Shown here: piece after piece, positions 46,235 to 55,346 of the stretch | Layout: each line of letters starts with the position of its first letter | Position numbering within the stretch: position 1 is the stretch's first letter | Origin: HGM04593 sp045636125 | GTDB taxonomy: Bacteria > Bacteroidota > Bacteroidia > Bacteroidales > Bacteroidaceae | DNA length: 64,000 nucleotides | Assembly: GCA_045636125.1 (NCBI GenBank) | Contig: JAZTWX010000010.1 | Location: 147,884 to 211,883 of the forward strand | Reading direction: 5' to 3' | The notes under the pieces: generated by a model | Seen by the model: the letters and a program-made list of their open reading frames with translations, nothing else | Told to the model about the DNA's origin: nothing | Databases searched by the model: none | Program-made: the position numbers and the translations under genes

Positions 46235-49200
46235 TTATTCAAATGATATACTCAATCCTAAACCGCGCAACTCGTGGAGCAATACGTTCAACGACTCGGG
46301 CAGAGAAGGTGTGGGCATTGCATCGCCCTTCACAATTGCCTCGTATGCCTTTGAGCGTCCGGCCACGTCGTCGGACTTGATTGTAAGAATCTCCTGAAGA
46401 ATGTGCGCTGCACCGAATGCCTCGAGCGCCCAAACCTCCATCTCTCCGAAACGCTGACCTCCGAACTGTGCTTTACCACCAAGAGGCTGCTGGGTAATGA
46501 GTGAGTAGGGACCGATTGAACGGGCGTGCATCTTGTCCTCAACCATGTGACCGAGTTTGAGCATGTAGCTGACACCCACGGTTGCTGGCTGGTCGAACTG
46601 CTCACCTGTACCACCGTCGTAGAGGTAGGTCTTACCAAAGCGGGGAAGACCGGCCTTGTCGGTCCAGGTGCAGAGGTCGTCGAGTTTCGCACCGTCGAAG
46701 ATGGGAGTAGCGAACTTGACGCCAAGCTCCTTACCTGCACGGCCGAGAACGGTCTCGAAGATCTGTCCGATGTTCATACGAGAGGGCACACCCAGAGGGT
46801 TAAGGATGATATCAACCGGTGTACCGTCGGCCAAGAAGGGCATATCCTCCTGACGTACAACGCGTGAGACGATACCCTTGTTACCATGGCGACCGGCCAT
46901 CTTATCACCTACACCAATCTTACGTTTCTTGGCAACGTATACCTTTGCCATCTTCATTGTGCCCGAGGGAAGTTCGTCACCGATGGTGAGGGCAAATTTC
47001 TCGCGTTTAACCTCTGCATCGAGCTGTTTGTACTTGTGCAGATAGTTTATGATGAGGGCACGGATGAGGTCGTTGGTGTGGGCATCGGCTGTCCACTTGC
47101 TCAACTGGATTGAGTCGTATTCGAGGGCCTCGAGCTCGCTCTTGACGAACTTCGCACCCTTGGCAATTACCTCGGTACCCATAAAGTCTTTCACGCCTTG
47201 TGATACGCGACCGTCGATGAGTGTGAGGAGTTTGTTCACAAGAATATCCTTGAGAGCTCCCACCTTCTGCATAAACTCGTCGTCGATCTTGGGCAATTTA
47301 GCCTTGTCGGCCAATTTTGCCGAGCGTGTCTTTTCGGCTTTCTGGAAAAGACGACGGCCGATAACGACACCCTGCAATGAGGGAGATGCCTTGAGCGACA
47401 CGTCTTTAACATCGCCGGCCTTGTCGCCGAAGATAGCGCGCAAGAGTTTCTCCTCGGGTGTGGGATCTGACTCGCCTTTGGGGGTGATCTTACCAATGAT
47501 AATATCACCGGGTTTCACATAGGCACCCACACGGATGATACCGTTCTTGTCGAGGTCTTTTGTAGCATCCTCGTTAACGTTGGGAATGTCGTATGTGAAC
47601 TCCTCCATACCACGTTTGGTCTCGCGAACCTCCAAAGAGAGCTCGTCGACGTGAACCGATGTGAGGACATCCTCGCGAACCACGCGCTCGTTGAGCACGA
47701 TAGCATCCTCGTAGTTATAACCCTTCCACGGCATATATGCTACAAGGAGGTTCTTACCGAGCGCAAGCTCTCCGGCCTGTGTCGAGTAACCCTCGGTGAG
47801 AATGTCGCCGGCCTTAACCTTCTGACCCTTGTCGCAGATGGGACGGAGGTCGATGGTCATATTCTGGTTGGTACGGCGGAATTTGGGTATAATGTACTCC
47901 TTAGAAGCGGGCTCGAAGCTTACGAACTCCTCTTCGTCGGTACGGTCGTACTTGATTACAATTCTCGATGCATCAACGAACTCAATAACACCGTCGCCCT
48001 CGGCAACAATCTGTGTACGTGAATCCTCAACAAGCTGGCGCTCGATACCGGTACCTACGATAGGTGCCTCGGTGGTGAGCAAGGGCACAGCCTGGCGCAT
48101 CATGTTAGAACCCATCAACGCACGGTTGGCATCGTCGTGCTCCAAGAAGGGGATGAGCGATGCTGCAATAGATGCAATCTGCTGGGGCGACACGTCCATA
48201 AGCTCCACTCTTTCGGGAGCTACAACAGGATAGTCGGCATCCTGACGGGTTTTTACCTTTTTCAATATGAAGTTGCCGTTCTCGTCGAGGGGTGCGTTAC
48301 CCTGAGCGATAATCTTGCCCTCTTCCTCTTCGGCTGTATAGTATACAACGTTGTTGTTGTCGATATCCACCTTGCAGTCTGCTGCTTTTCTATAAGGTGT
48401 AACAATAAAGCCGAGCTCGTTTATCTTTGCATAGATACAGAGCGACGAAATAAGACCGATGTTGGGACCCTCGGGAGTCTCAATGGGGCAAAGACGGCCA
48501 TAGTGTGTGTAGTGAACGTCACGAACCTCGAAACCTGCACGCTCACGCGAAAGTCCACCGGGACCGAGAGCCGAAAGACGGCGTTTGTGAGTAATCTCGG
48601 CAAGGGGGTTGGTCTGGTCCATGAACTGCGACAGGGCGTTGGTACCGAAGAAGGTGTTTATCACAGCCGACACAGTCTTTGCGTTGATGAGGTCGGTGGG
48701 AGTAAATACCTCGTTGTCGCGCACGTTCATACGCTCACGGATTGTGCGCGCCATACGTGCCAAACCAATTGCAAACTGGTTCGAGAGCTGCTCGCCCACT
48801 GTGCGTACACGACGGTTGCTCAAGTGGTCGATATCATCGACAACGGCTTTAGAGTTTACAAGCCCTATCAAATATTTAATAATCTCAATAATGTCCTCTT
48901 TAGTGAGCACTCTCACCGACATATCGGTAGAGAGGCCGAGCTTGCGGTTGATGCGGTAACGGCCCACTTCGCCAAGGTCATAACGCTTCTCCGAGAAGAA
49001 GAGATTGTTGATAACCTCGCGAGCGCTTGCGTCATCGGCAGGCTCTGCATTACGCAACTGACGGAAGATGTACTTAACGGCATCGAGTTCCGTGTTGCAG
49101 GCATCCTTTTCGAGTGTGTTGAAGATGAGTGAATAGTCGAGTGACTCGCCTGCCTCGCTCTCCTTGTGGAGAAGAATAGAATCTACTTCGCTGTCGAGAA

Positions 49201-50053
49201 TGCGATCAACGAGATCCTGGTCGAGGATGGCACCACGCTCTACTACCACGTCGGTACGCTCGATAGATACAACTTCGCCTGTATCGGGATCAACAAAGTC
49301 CTCTTGCTTTGTCTTCACCACGCGACCGGCCATCTTGCGGCCGATAGCTTTCTTCAGGCTTGTCTTTGTTACTTTGAAGTCCTCGGCAAGGTCGAAAATC
49401 TCGAAGATATCCTTGTCCGACTCAAAGCCGATAGCACGCAACAATGTTGTTACGGGCAACTTTTTCTTACGGTCGATGTAAGCATACATCACATTGTTGA
49501 TGTCTGTTGCAAACTCTATCCAAGAACCCTTGAAGGGGATTATACGAGCCGAATAGAGAGGTGTTCCGTTAGCGTGAACACTCTGACCGAAGAATACACC
49601 GGGTGAACGGTGCAACTGTGATACCACAACGCGCTCGGCACCGTTGATAATGAATGTACCCTGCTTGGTCATATAGGGGATGGGACCAAGGAACACATCT
49701 TGAATCACCATATCGAAATCCTCGTGTTCGGGATCGGTACAGTAAAGTTTCAACTTTGCTTTAAGGGGAACGCTATAAGTGAGACCACGCTCCAGACACT
49801 CTGCTATAGAGTAACGGGGAGGGTCGATATAGTAGTCGAGAAACTCCAACACAAAGTTATTCCTCGTATCGGTAATGGGGAAGTTTTCGGCAAATACTTT
49901 GTAAAGGCCGTCATTCACTCGTTTTTCGGGAGGAGTATCCAATTGGAGGAAATCTTCGAATGATTTCAATTGTACTTCCAAAAAGTCCGGGCAAGGCATG
50001 GGATCTTTTATAGAAGCAAAGTTAATTCTTTGATTATCAGTTTTTAGCGACAT
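46235..50053 (-). CDS. rpoB: RNA polymerase beta subunit
   Basis: 1272 residues. The rifampicin-binding region begins at S475 (SQFMDQTNPLAEITHKRRLS). The positions equal to E. coli Q513, D516, H526 and S531 are Q476, D479, H489 and S494, all in the sensitive form, so no common rifampicin-resistance change is seen. It pairs with RpoC and lies downstream of rplL across a 105-nt gap that holds a strong hairpin. Confidence 0.99.
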   Translation of the reverse strand: MSLKTDNQRINFASIKDPMPCPDFLEVQLKSFEDFLQLDTPPEKRVNDGLYKVFAENFPITDTRNNFVLEFLDYYIDPPRYSIAECLERGLTYSVPLKAKLKLYCTDPEHEDFDMVIQDVFLGPIPYMTKQGTFIINGAERVVVSQLHRSPGVFFGQSVHANGTPLYSARIIPFKGSWIEFATDINNVMYAYIDRKKKLPVTTLLRAIGFESDKDIFEIFDLAEDFKVTKTSLKKAIGRKMAGRVVKTKQEDFVDPDTGEVVSIERTDVVVERGAILDQDLVDRILDSEVDSILLHKESEAGESLDYSLIFNTLEKDACNTELDAVKYIFRQLRNAEPADDASAREVINNLFFSEKRYDLGEVGRYRINRKLGLSTDMSVRVLTKEDIIEIIKYLIGLVNSKAVVDDIDHLSNRRVRTVGEQLSNQFAIGLARMARTIRERMNVRDNEVFTPTDLINAKTVSAVINTFFGTNALSQFMDQTNPLAEITHKRRLSALGPGGLSRERAGFEVRDVHYTHYGRLCPIETPEGPNIGLISSLCIYAKINELGFIVTPYRKAADCKVDIDNNNVVYYTAEEEEGKIIAQGNAPLDENGNFILKKVKTRQDADYPVVAPERVELMDVSPQQIASIAASLIPFLEHDDANRALMGSNMMRQAVPLLTTEAPIVGTGIERQLVEDSRTQIVAEGDGVIEFVDASRIVIKYDRTDEEEFVSFEPASKEYIIPKFRRTNQNMTIDLRPICDKGQKVKAGDILTEGYSTQAGELALGKNLLVAYMPWKGYNYEDAIVLNERVVREDVLTSVHVDELSLEVRETKRGMEEFTYDIPNVNEDATKDLDKNGIIRVGAYVKPGDIIIGKITPKGESDPTPEEKLLRAIFGDKAGDVKDVSLKASPSLQGVVIGRRLFQKAEKTRSAKLADKAKLPKIDDEFMQKVGALKDILVNKLLTLIDGRVSQGVKDFMGTEVIAKGAKFVKSELEALEYDSIQLSKWTADAHTNDLIRALIINYLHKYKQLDAEVKREKFALTIGDELPSGTMKMAKVYVAKKRKIGVGDKMAGRHGNKGIVSRVVRQEDMPFLADGTPVDIILNPLGVPSRMNIGQIFETVLGRAGKELGVKFATPIFDGAKLDDLCTWTDKAGLPRFGKTYLYDGGTGEQFDQPATVGVSYMLKLGHMVEDKMHARSIGPYSLITQQPLGGKAQFGGQRFGEMEVWALEAFGAAHILQEILTIKSDDVAGRSKAYEAIVKGDAMPTPSLPESLNVLLHELRGLGLSISFE

Positions 50054-50097
50054 TGTGGAAGAATGTTTTATAACTTACTTTTTTTTTACGCACAAAA

Positions 50098-50129
50098 GGT
50101 TAAGAACCCTTTTAGCGGGGTTCTTAACC
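50098..50129 (-). terminator. Hairpin between rplL and rpoB, probable attenuator
   Basis: GGTTAAGAACCC pairs exactly with GGGTTCTTAACC around an 8-nt loop. On the - strand it is followed by TTTTG and, about 10 nt on, by an A-run. It lies where E. coli has its rplL-rpoB attenuator. Confidence 0.7.
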
Positions 50130-50158
50130 ATATATACCCTTGTGCAGGGCGGGATTTC

Positions 50159-50536
50159 TTACTTAAGCTCGATCTCGGCACCAGACTCCTCGATAGTCTT
50201 CTTCAAAGACTCAGCCTCTGCCTTAGCCATACCCTCTTTCAATGTGCTGGGAGCAGCATCTACGAGGTCTTTAGCCTCTTTCAAACCAAGACCACAAGCC
50301 TCTTTAACAGCCTTAACAACTGCGAGCTTGTTAGCGCCTACGCTCTTCAATACTACATCGAACTCAGTCTTCTCCTCAGCAGCAGCGCCAGCGGCACCAG
50401 CAGCGGGAGCAGCAACAGCAACAGCTGCAGCAGCGGGTTCGATACCATATTCTTCTTTAAGGATTGTTGCAAGTTCGTTAACGTCTTTTACTGTAAGGTT
50501 AACCAATTCTTCTGCAAGAGCTTTCAAATCTGCCAT
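50159..50536 (-). CDS. rplL: Ribosomal protein L7/L12
   Basis: 125 residues. A helical N-terminal dimer domain, an Ala/Pro-rich hinge at about 35-55 (AAAAVAVAAPAAGAAG), then a compact C-terminal factor-binding domain (KLAVVKAVKEACGLGLKEAKDLVDAAP). It forms the ribosomal stalk that recruits translation GTPases. It lies 41 nt after rplJ. Confidence 0.98.
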   Translation of the reverse strand: MADLKALAEELVNLTVKDVNELATILKEEYGIEPAAAAVAVAAPAAGAAGAAAEEKTEFDVVLKSVGANKLAVVKAVKEACGLGLKEAKDLVDAAPSTLKEGMAKAEAESLKKTIEESGAEIELK

Positions 50537-50577
50537 TTTCGTATAAATTTAAATTGTTTTTACTAGTTAAATGATAA

Positions 50578-51096
50578 TTATTCTCTTTCACCGAGTGTCT
50601 TAAGAACTCCGTGGATGGTGTTACCACCTGATTGTAGAGCTGAAACAACGTTCTTGATCGGAGACTGCAACAATGCAACAACCTCGGCGATAAGTTCGTT
50701 CTTACTCTTAATGTTGATAAGAGTTTCGAGCTGGTCAGCACCAACATAGAAGCTCTCCTCAGCGTAGGCACCCTTCAAAGCAGGAACTTCTGCCTTACCT
50801 GCAACGTCCTTGATAAGTTTAGCGGGGACGTTGGCAGTGTTGCAAAGCAACAGAGCGGTAGTACCTTTCAAACAGGGATAGAGGGGTGAGAAATCAATCT
50901 CAGCAGCCTCGAAAGCTTTGTAAAGAAGTGTGTTCTTTACAACAACCATCTTAACATCCTGCTTGAAACATTTTGCACGCATAGCATTGGTAGCAGCAGA
51001 GTTCATCGCTGTAACGTCTACCAAATAGAAATGTGCATATTCCTTTATGACCTCACCAAGAGAGGCGATTACGTTTACTTTATCTTCCTTCTTCAT
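50578..51096 (-). CDS. rplJ: Ribosomal protein L10
   Basis: 172 residues, the usual length. The N-terminal rRNA-binding part includes LVDVTAMNSAATNAMRAKCFKQ and VVKNTLLYKA. The C-terminal helix anchors L7/L12 dimers. It lies 13 nt after rplA, so there is no room for a separate L10 leader immediately upstream; any autogenous control site would have to lie within or further upstream of rplA. Confidence 0.98.
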   Translation of the reverse strand: MKKEDKVNVIASLGEVIKEYAHFYLVDVTAMNSAATNAMRAKCFKQDVKMVVVKNTLLYKAFEAAEIDFSPLYPCLKGTTALLLCNTANVPAKLIKDVAGKAEVPALKGAYAEESFYVGADQLETLINIKSKNELIAEVVALLQSPIKNVVSALQSGGNTIHGVLKTLGERE

Positions 51097-51109
51097 AGTT
51101 CAATCATAA

Positions 51110-51802
51110 TTAGTCGATAGATTTAGGGTCGATTCTAAGACCTTTACTCATCGTTGTAGACAGGAATACACTCTTAACGTATGTACCTTTCGCAGTCGAG
51201 GGTTTCAACTTGATGATTGTAGCCATAAACTCCTTAACGTTGGCCATGATAGCCTCGGGAGAGAATGAAGCCTTACCGATAGAAGCGTGTACGATACCCG
51301 CCTTGTCTACCTTGAAGTCAATCTTACCTTGTTTAACCTCTTTTACTGCCTTAGGTATATCCATAGTAACGGTGCCACTCTTGGGGTTAGGCATCAATCC
51401 GCGAGGACCGAGCACACGACCGAGAGCACCCAATTTACCCATTATGGACGGCATTGTAATAATAATGTCGATATCCGTCCAACCACCTTTGATCTTCTCG
51501 ATATATTCGTCAAGACCAACATAGTCGGCGCCAGCCGCTTTAGCAGCTTCTTCCACATCGGGCGTACACAAGCAAAGAACGCGAACCTCTTTTCCGGTAC
51601 CGCTGGGGAGAGAAACAACGCCTCTCACCATCTGGTTAGCCTTACGAGGATCTACGCCAAGGCGTACGTCGATATCCACTGATGCGTCGAATTTTGTAAA
51701 GGTAATTTCCTTCAACAATTCAACAGCCTCTGTAAGTGAATAGGACTTAGCTGTGTCAATTTTTTCGGCTGCCAACTTTTGATTTTTTGTCAGTTTACCC
51801 AT
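51110..51802 (-). CDS. rplA: Ribosomal protein L1
   Basis: 230 residues. It contains the family signature IDIIITMPSIMGKLGALGRVLGPRGLMPNPKSGT and the conserved start AAEKIDTAKSYSLTEAVELLK. It forms the mobile L1 stalk at the E site. It lies 13 nt after rplK. Confidence 0.99.
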   Translation of the reverse strand: MGKLTKNQKLAAEKIDTAKSYSLTEAVELLKEITFTKFDASVDIDVRLGVDPRKANQMVRGVVSLPSGTGKEVRVLCLCTPDVEEAAKAAGADYVGLDEYIEKIKGGWTDIDIIITMPSIMGKLGALGRVLGPRGLMPNPKSGTVTMDIPKAVKEVKQGKIDFKVDKAGIVHASIGKASFSPEAIMANVKEFMATIIKLKPSTAKGTYVKSVFLSTTMSKGLRIDPKSID

Positions 51803-51815
51803 TCTAGTCTAAATT

Positions 51816-52259
51816 TTAATTGTTTCCAGGAAAAGTTCCACTTACACTGATACCCATACTTCTTGCTGTTCCGGCAACCATCTTCATAGCAGCCTCAACA
51901 GTAAAGCAGTTCAAGTCAGCCATTTTCTCTTTTGCAATTGCCTCAACCTGTTCCCATGTAACTGTGGCAACTTTCTTACGGTTGGGCTCTGCAGAACCAC
52001 TCTTGATCTTCGCAATCTCAAGCAACTGGATTGCTACAGGAGGAGTCTTTACGATAAAATCGAATGACTTATCTGCGTAGTAAGTAATGATAACAGGCAA
52101 AACTTTTCCGGCCTTATCCTGGGTTCTGGCATTAAACGCCTTGCAGAATTCCATAATGTTTACACCCTTTGAACCAAGTGCAGGTCCTACGGGAGGTGAT
52201 GGATTTGCTGCGCCACCTTTAATCTGTAACTTGATAAGTCCAGCAATTTCTTTTGCCAT
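51816..52259 (-). CDS. rplK: Ribosomal protein L11
   Basis: 147 residues. The N-terminal GLIKLQIKGGAANPSPPVGPALGSKGVNIMEFCKAFN is the invariant L11 block, which also contacts thiopeptide antibiotics. The C-terminal rRNA-binding domain ends AGTARSMGISV. It lies 54 nt after nusG. Confidence 0.99.
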   Translation of the reverse strand: MAKEIAGLIKLQIKGGAANPSPPVGPALGSKGVNIMEFCKAFNARTQDKAGKVLPVIITYYADKSFDFIVKTPPVAIQLLEIAKIKSGSAEPNRKKVATVTWEQVEAIAKEKMADLNCFTVEAAMKMVAGTARSMGISVSGTFPGNN

Positions 52260-52313
52260 TGTAAAAAAATCTATAAAATTAACAACATTTTAGAGCGATG
52301 TGTGGAAGCCGCA

Positions 52314-52856
52314 TCACTCTTTATCTACTTGCATATAACCTAAATCAACAGGAGTACTTCTACCGAATATCTTGACAACAACCTTCAAGCGTTTTCTTTC
52401 GGTGTTTATCTCCTCGATAGTACCATTGAGACCGGAGAAGGGACCTGAATTCACCTTTACAACCTCGCCAAGAGCAAATTCCAAAGCATTCTCCTCGGGA
52501 ACCTCTTGCAGTTCATCAACAGTACCTAAAATTCTATTAATTTCCGATTGACGGATGGGAGTGGGTTTCTCCATTCCTCCCAAGAAGCCCAATACATTGG
52601 GTGTGTTGCGCAACAGGAATGCGATCTCGCCAACCAGATTAGCCTCAACCAACACATAGCCGGGCAGATAGCTCTTCTCCTTCACAACGCGCTTGCCGTT
52701 ACGTACCTGAACCACCTTTTCAGTGGGTATAAGCACCTGAGATACAAAATCGGTAAGGCCACGAAGTTTTATATCTGCTTCGATATACTCTTTAACCTTC
52801 GACTCTTTACCGCTAACGGCACGCAATACATACCATTTCTTATCGCCTTCAGCCAT
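52314..52856 (-). CDS. nusG: Transcription elongation/antitermination factor NusG
   Basis: 180 residues. An NGN domain starts KWYVLRAVSGKESKVKEYIE and includes SYLPGYVLVEANL; a C-terminal KOW domain includes FALGEVVKVNSGPFSGLNGTIEEI. It couples RNA polymerase to the ribosome or Rho. It lies 11 nt after secE. Position in the secE-nusG-rplK order marks it as the housekeeping copy and not an UpxY-type capsule antiterminator. Confidence 0.98.
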   Translation of the reverse strand: MAEGDKKWYVLRAVSGKESKVKEYIEADIKLRGLTDFVSQVLIPTEKVVQVRNGKRVVKEKSYLPGYVLVEANLVGEIAFLLRNTPNVLGFLGGMEKPTPIRQSEINRILGTVDELQEVPEENALEFALGEVVKVNSGPFSGLNGTIEEINTERKRLKVVVKIFGRSTPVDLGYMQVDKE

Positions 52857-52867
52857 CTATGTAAAAA

Positions 52868-53059
52868 TTAGTTGGGATATACAAACTCCATTACAAACTG
52901 GAAAACCTGGTCCATAGCAAAAACGACCAAAGCAATCAGCAACGAAGCTTCCAAAACAAGGATAGCTTGGCTCGTCAGCTGTTTGCGGGTGGGCCAAGTT
53001 GTTTTATGCACGAGTTCATTGTAAGACAACTTACAATAATTAACAAATCTAGTCAGCAT
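52868..53059 (-). CDS. secE: Preprotein translocase subunit SecE
   Basis: 63 residues, the short one-helix form. The amphipathic LVHKTTWPTRKQL (the conserved E-x-x-K-V-x-W-P-T-like motif) precedes a single membrane helix at about 33-58. It stabilises SecY in the inner membrane. It lies between tRNA-Trp and nusG. Confidence 0.95.
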   Translation of the reverse strand: MLTRFVNYCKLSYNELVHKTTWPTRKQLTSQAILVLEASLLIALVVFAMDQVFQFVMEFVYPN

Positions 53060-53073
53060 AATTATTTATTTTA

Positions 53074-53149
53074 TGGCACGGGAAGAGAGGCTCGAACTCC
53101 CGACACCTGGTTTTGGAGACCAGTGCTCTACCAACTGAGCTATTCCCGT
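53074..53149 (-). tRNA. tRNA-Trp (CCA)
   Basis: Full cloverleaf: acceptor ACGGGAA/TTCCCGT, D-arm AGCTCAGTTGGTAGAGC, anticodon loop CTCCAAA, T-arm with GTTCGAG, discriminator G and an encoded CCA (53074-53076). It lies between tuf and secE. Confidence 0.97.
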
Positions 53150-53155
53150 AAATAT

Positions 53156-53179
53156 CGGCTCCCCAAGGTCGGGGAGCCG
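53156..53179 (-). terminator. GC-rich hairpin between tuf and tRNA-Trp
   Basis: CGGCTCCCC pairs with GGGGAGCCG (9 bp) around a short loop. No T-tract follows on the - strand, so it may act as an RNA-processing or 3'-end stabilising hairpin more than a terminator. Confidence 0.6.
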
Positions 53180-53203
53180 ACACCTATATTAAAGTTTATC
53201 TAA

Positions 53204-54388
53204 TTATTCGATAACCTTTGTAATCTGACCGGCACCTACTGTGCGACCACCCTCACGGATAGCGAAAGTCAGACCCTCGTTCAATGCTACGGGATAGATG
53301 AGCTTAACTGTGATTGACAAGCTATCACCGGGCATTACCATCTCAACGTCTGCGGGGAGAGAGATCTCACCTGTACAGTCCATTGTACGGAGGTAGAACT
53401 GAGGACGATATTTGTTGCGGAATGATGTGTGACGACCACCCTCTTCTTTCTTCAAGATATAAACTGAAGCCTCGAAAGTAGAGTAAGGTTTAATCTGACC
53501 GGGGTGGCAGAGAACCATACCACGTTTGATCTCGTTCTTGTCTACACCACGGAGCAACAAACCTACGTTGTCACCAGCCTCACCAAGATCAAGAAGCTTG
53601 CGGAACATCCCCACGCCTGTTACAACAGTCTTCTTCTCCTCGCCAAGACCAAGGATCTCAACCTCATCACCTACCTTAACAACACCAGTCTCGATACGGC
53701 CAGTAGCAACAGTACCACGACCTGTGATTGAGAATACGTCCTCAACGGGCATCAAGAAAGGTTTGTCGATATCACGGGGAGGAAGGGGAATCCATGTATC
53801 GCAAGCAGCCATAAGCTCCATAATCTTATCCTCCCACTCAGCAACGCCATTCAAAGCACCGAGAGCAGAACCGCGGATGATAGGAGTGTTGTCGCCGTCG
53901 AACTCATAGAATGAAAGAAGCTCGCGCATCTCCATCTCAACAAGCTCAAGCATCTCTGCATCGTCAACAACGTCGCACTTGTTCAAGAATACAACCAAGC
54001 GGGGAACGTTTACCTGACGAGCGAGAAGGATGTGCTCGCGTGTCTGGGGCATAGGACCGTCAGTAGCAGCACAAACGATGATAGCACCGTCCATCTGAGC
54101 AGCACCGGTAACCATGTTCTTAACGTAGTCGGCGTGACCCGGACAGTCTACGTGTGCATAGTGACGGTTCTCAGTCTGATACTCAACGTGAGCAGTATTG
54201 ATAGTAATACCACGCTCTTTCTCCTCGGGAGCGTTATCGATCTGGTCGAATGATTTCAACTCAGAAAGACCTTTCTTTGCCAATACTGTTGTGATAGCAG
54301 CAGTCAAAGTAGTCTTACCGTGGTCAACGTGACCGATTGTTCCAATGTTTACGTGAGGTTTGGAACGTTCAAATTTTTCTTTTGCCAT
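53204..54388 (-). CDS. tuf: Elongation factor Tu
   Basis: 394 residues. G1 GHVDHGKTT, G2 region RGITINTAHVEY, G3 DCPGHADY, G4 NKCD, then domains II and III. It delivers aminoacyl-tRNA to the ribosome. It follows four tRNA genes and precedes tRNA-Trp and secE, the same context as tufB in E. coli. It is the only tuf in this window. Confidence 0.99.
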   Translation of the reverse strand: MAKEKFERSKPHVNIGTIGHVDHGKTTLTAAITTVLAKKGLSELKSFDQIDNAPEEKERGITINTAHVEYQTENRHYAHVDCPGHADYVKNMVTGAAQMDGAIIVCAATDGPMPQTREHILLARQVNVPRLVVFLNKCDVVDDAEMLELVEMEMRELLSFYEFDGDNTPIIRGSALGALNGVAEWEDKIMELMAACDTWIPLPPRDIDKPFLMPVEDVFSITGRGTVATGRIETGVVKVGDEVEILGLGEEKKTVVTGVGMFRKLLDLGEAGDNVGLLLRGVDKNEIKRGMVLCHPGQIKPYSTFEASVYILKKEEGGRHTSFRNKYRPQFYLRTMDCTGEISLPADVEMVMPGDSLSITVKLIYPVALNEGLTFAIREGGRTVGAGQITKVIE

Positions 54389-54474
54389 AGTTTTAAGCTT
54401 TAATTATAACAATATATTTACCAATATTTGTAACATTCATCTTGACCTATTAAGACAAGAAAGCTCTTCTCCAG

Positions 54475-54546
<72 letters not shown>

Positions 54547-54556
54547 GTTGAAAAAG

Positions 54557-54629
54557 AGCGGAAGACGGGGCTCAAACCCGCGACCCCCAGCTTGGAAGGC
54601 TAGTGCTCTATCGACTGAGCTACTTCCGC
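54557..54629 (-). tRNA. tRNA-Gly (TCC)
   Basis: Acceptor GCGGAAG/CTTCCGC, anticodon loop CTTCCAA giving TCC, T-loop GTTTGAG. CCA is not encoded. Confidence 0.95.
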
Positions 54630-54723
54630 AATACGTTTACACAAAGATTTTGCAAACAAACAAGACAGTATTTCTTAAAATAACCATCGTAGCCGGTTTG
54701 CATTATCCTTTTTCAACACGTTG

Positions 54724-54806
54724 TGGGCAAAGATGGATTCGAACCACCGAAGTCGAAAGACAGCAGATTTACAGTCTGCCCCATTTGGCCACTCTGGAAT
54801 TTGCCC
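54724..54806 (-). tRNA. tRNA-Tyr (GTA)
   Basis: A class II tRNA with a long variable arm, 83 nt. Acceptor GGGCAAA/TTTGCCC, anticodon loop CTGTAAA giving GTA. CCA is not encoded. Confidence 0.95.
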
Positions 54807-54865
54807 TTGCCATTATTTCAGGAAACGCATTTGCGACAACGTTCAACTTTCACAAGCGTTGTTTG

Positions 54866-54939
54866 AGCCTCTTGTCGGATTCGAACCAACGACCCCGAGA
54901 TTACAAATCACGTGCTCTGGCCAACTGAGCTAAAGAGGC
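54866..54939 (-). tRNA. tRNA-Thr (TGT)
   Basis: Acceptor GCCTCTT/AAGAGGC, anticodon loop TTTGTAA giving TGT, T-loop GTTCGAA. CCA is not encoded. First transcribed gene of the tRNA-tuf transcript. Confidence 0.95.
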
Positions 54940-54978
54940 GTGTACATTCGCAGTGCTGTTACCGTCGTAAAGCGAGTG

Positions 54979-55008
54979 CAAATGTACGGCTTTTTTTTTA
55001 ATCACAAA
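54979..55008 (-). promoter_or_regulatory. Promoter of the tRNA-tuf-secE-rpl-rpo transcript
   Basis: On the - strand, TTTG (55005-55008), 18 bp containing an A-tract, TACATTTG (54979-54986), a full consensus match. It lies about 40 bp before tRNA-Thr(TGT). Confidence 0.85.
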
Positions 55009-55033
55009 ACTTTTTCCAAGTTTTTTTTGCTTA

Positions 55034-55327
55034 CTACTTAATTTTTTCGCGTTTTTTCTCTATTTGAGCCTTAATTGCATCGATTGCAGCAAGCAAAGCA
55101 TCCTCAAAAGTATCGGAAACTTTCGCGGCAAACATTTCTCCAAAACCCGAAGAAAGATTCAGAGCCACCTCCTTATTCATTGCAGTTTCGGGCTTGATGA
55201 GTTTCATTGTAACTTCGAGAGAGGTTGCCCCGTCACAAAGTTTCTCTATTTTTGCCACTTTCTTTTCAACATACTCCAACAACTGTGCCGATGCATCGAA
55301 ATGAACTGATTGAATTCTTGTCTCCAT
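55034..55327 (-). CDS. hpf: Short ribosome hibernation factor (HPF/RaiA family)
   Basis: 97 residues, the short HPF form without the C-terminal dimerisation domain. The beta-alpha-beta-beta-beta-alpha pattern is visible: VHFDASAQLLEYVEKKVAKIEKL, then EVTMKLIK, EVALNLSS and FEDALLAAIDAIKAQIEK. It binds the small subunit and silences ribosomes in stationary phase or stress. It lies 19 nt after the xer gene. Confidence 0.92.
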   Translation of the reverse strand: METRIQSVHFDASAQLLEYVEKKVAKIEKLCDGATSLEVTMKLIKPETAMNKEVALNLSSGFGEMFAAKVSDTFEDALLAAIDAIKAQIEKKREKIK

Positions 55328-55346
55328 AATAAATCCTCCTTATTAT

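Noticed and set aside
48559..48631. Rifampicin-resistance change in rpoB
   Set aside because: All main resistance positions (Q476, D479, H489, S494) have the sensitive residue.
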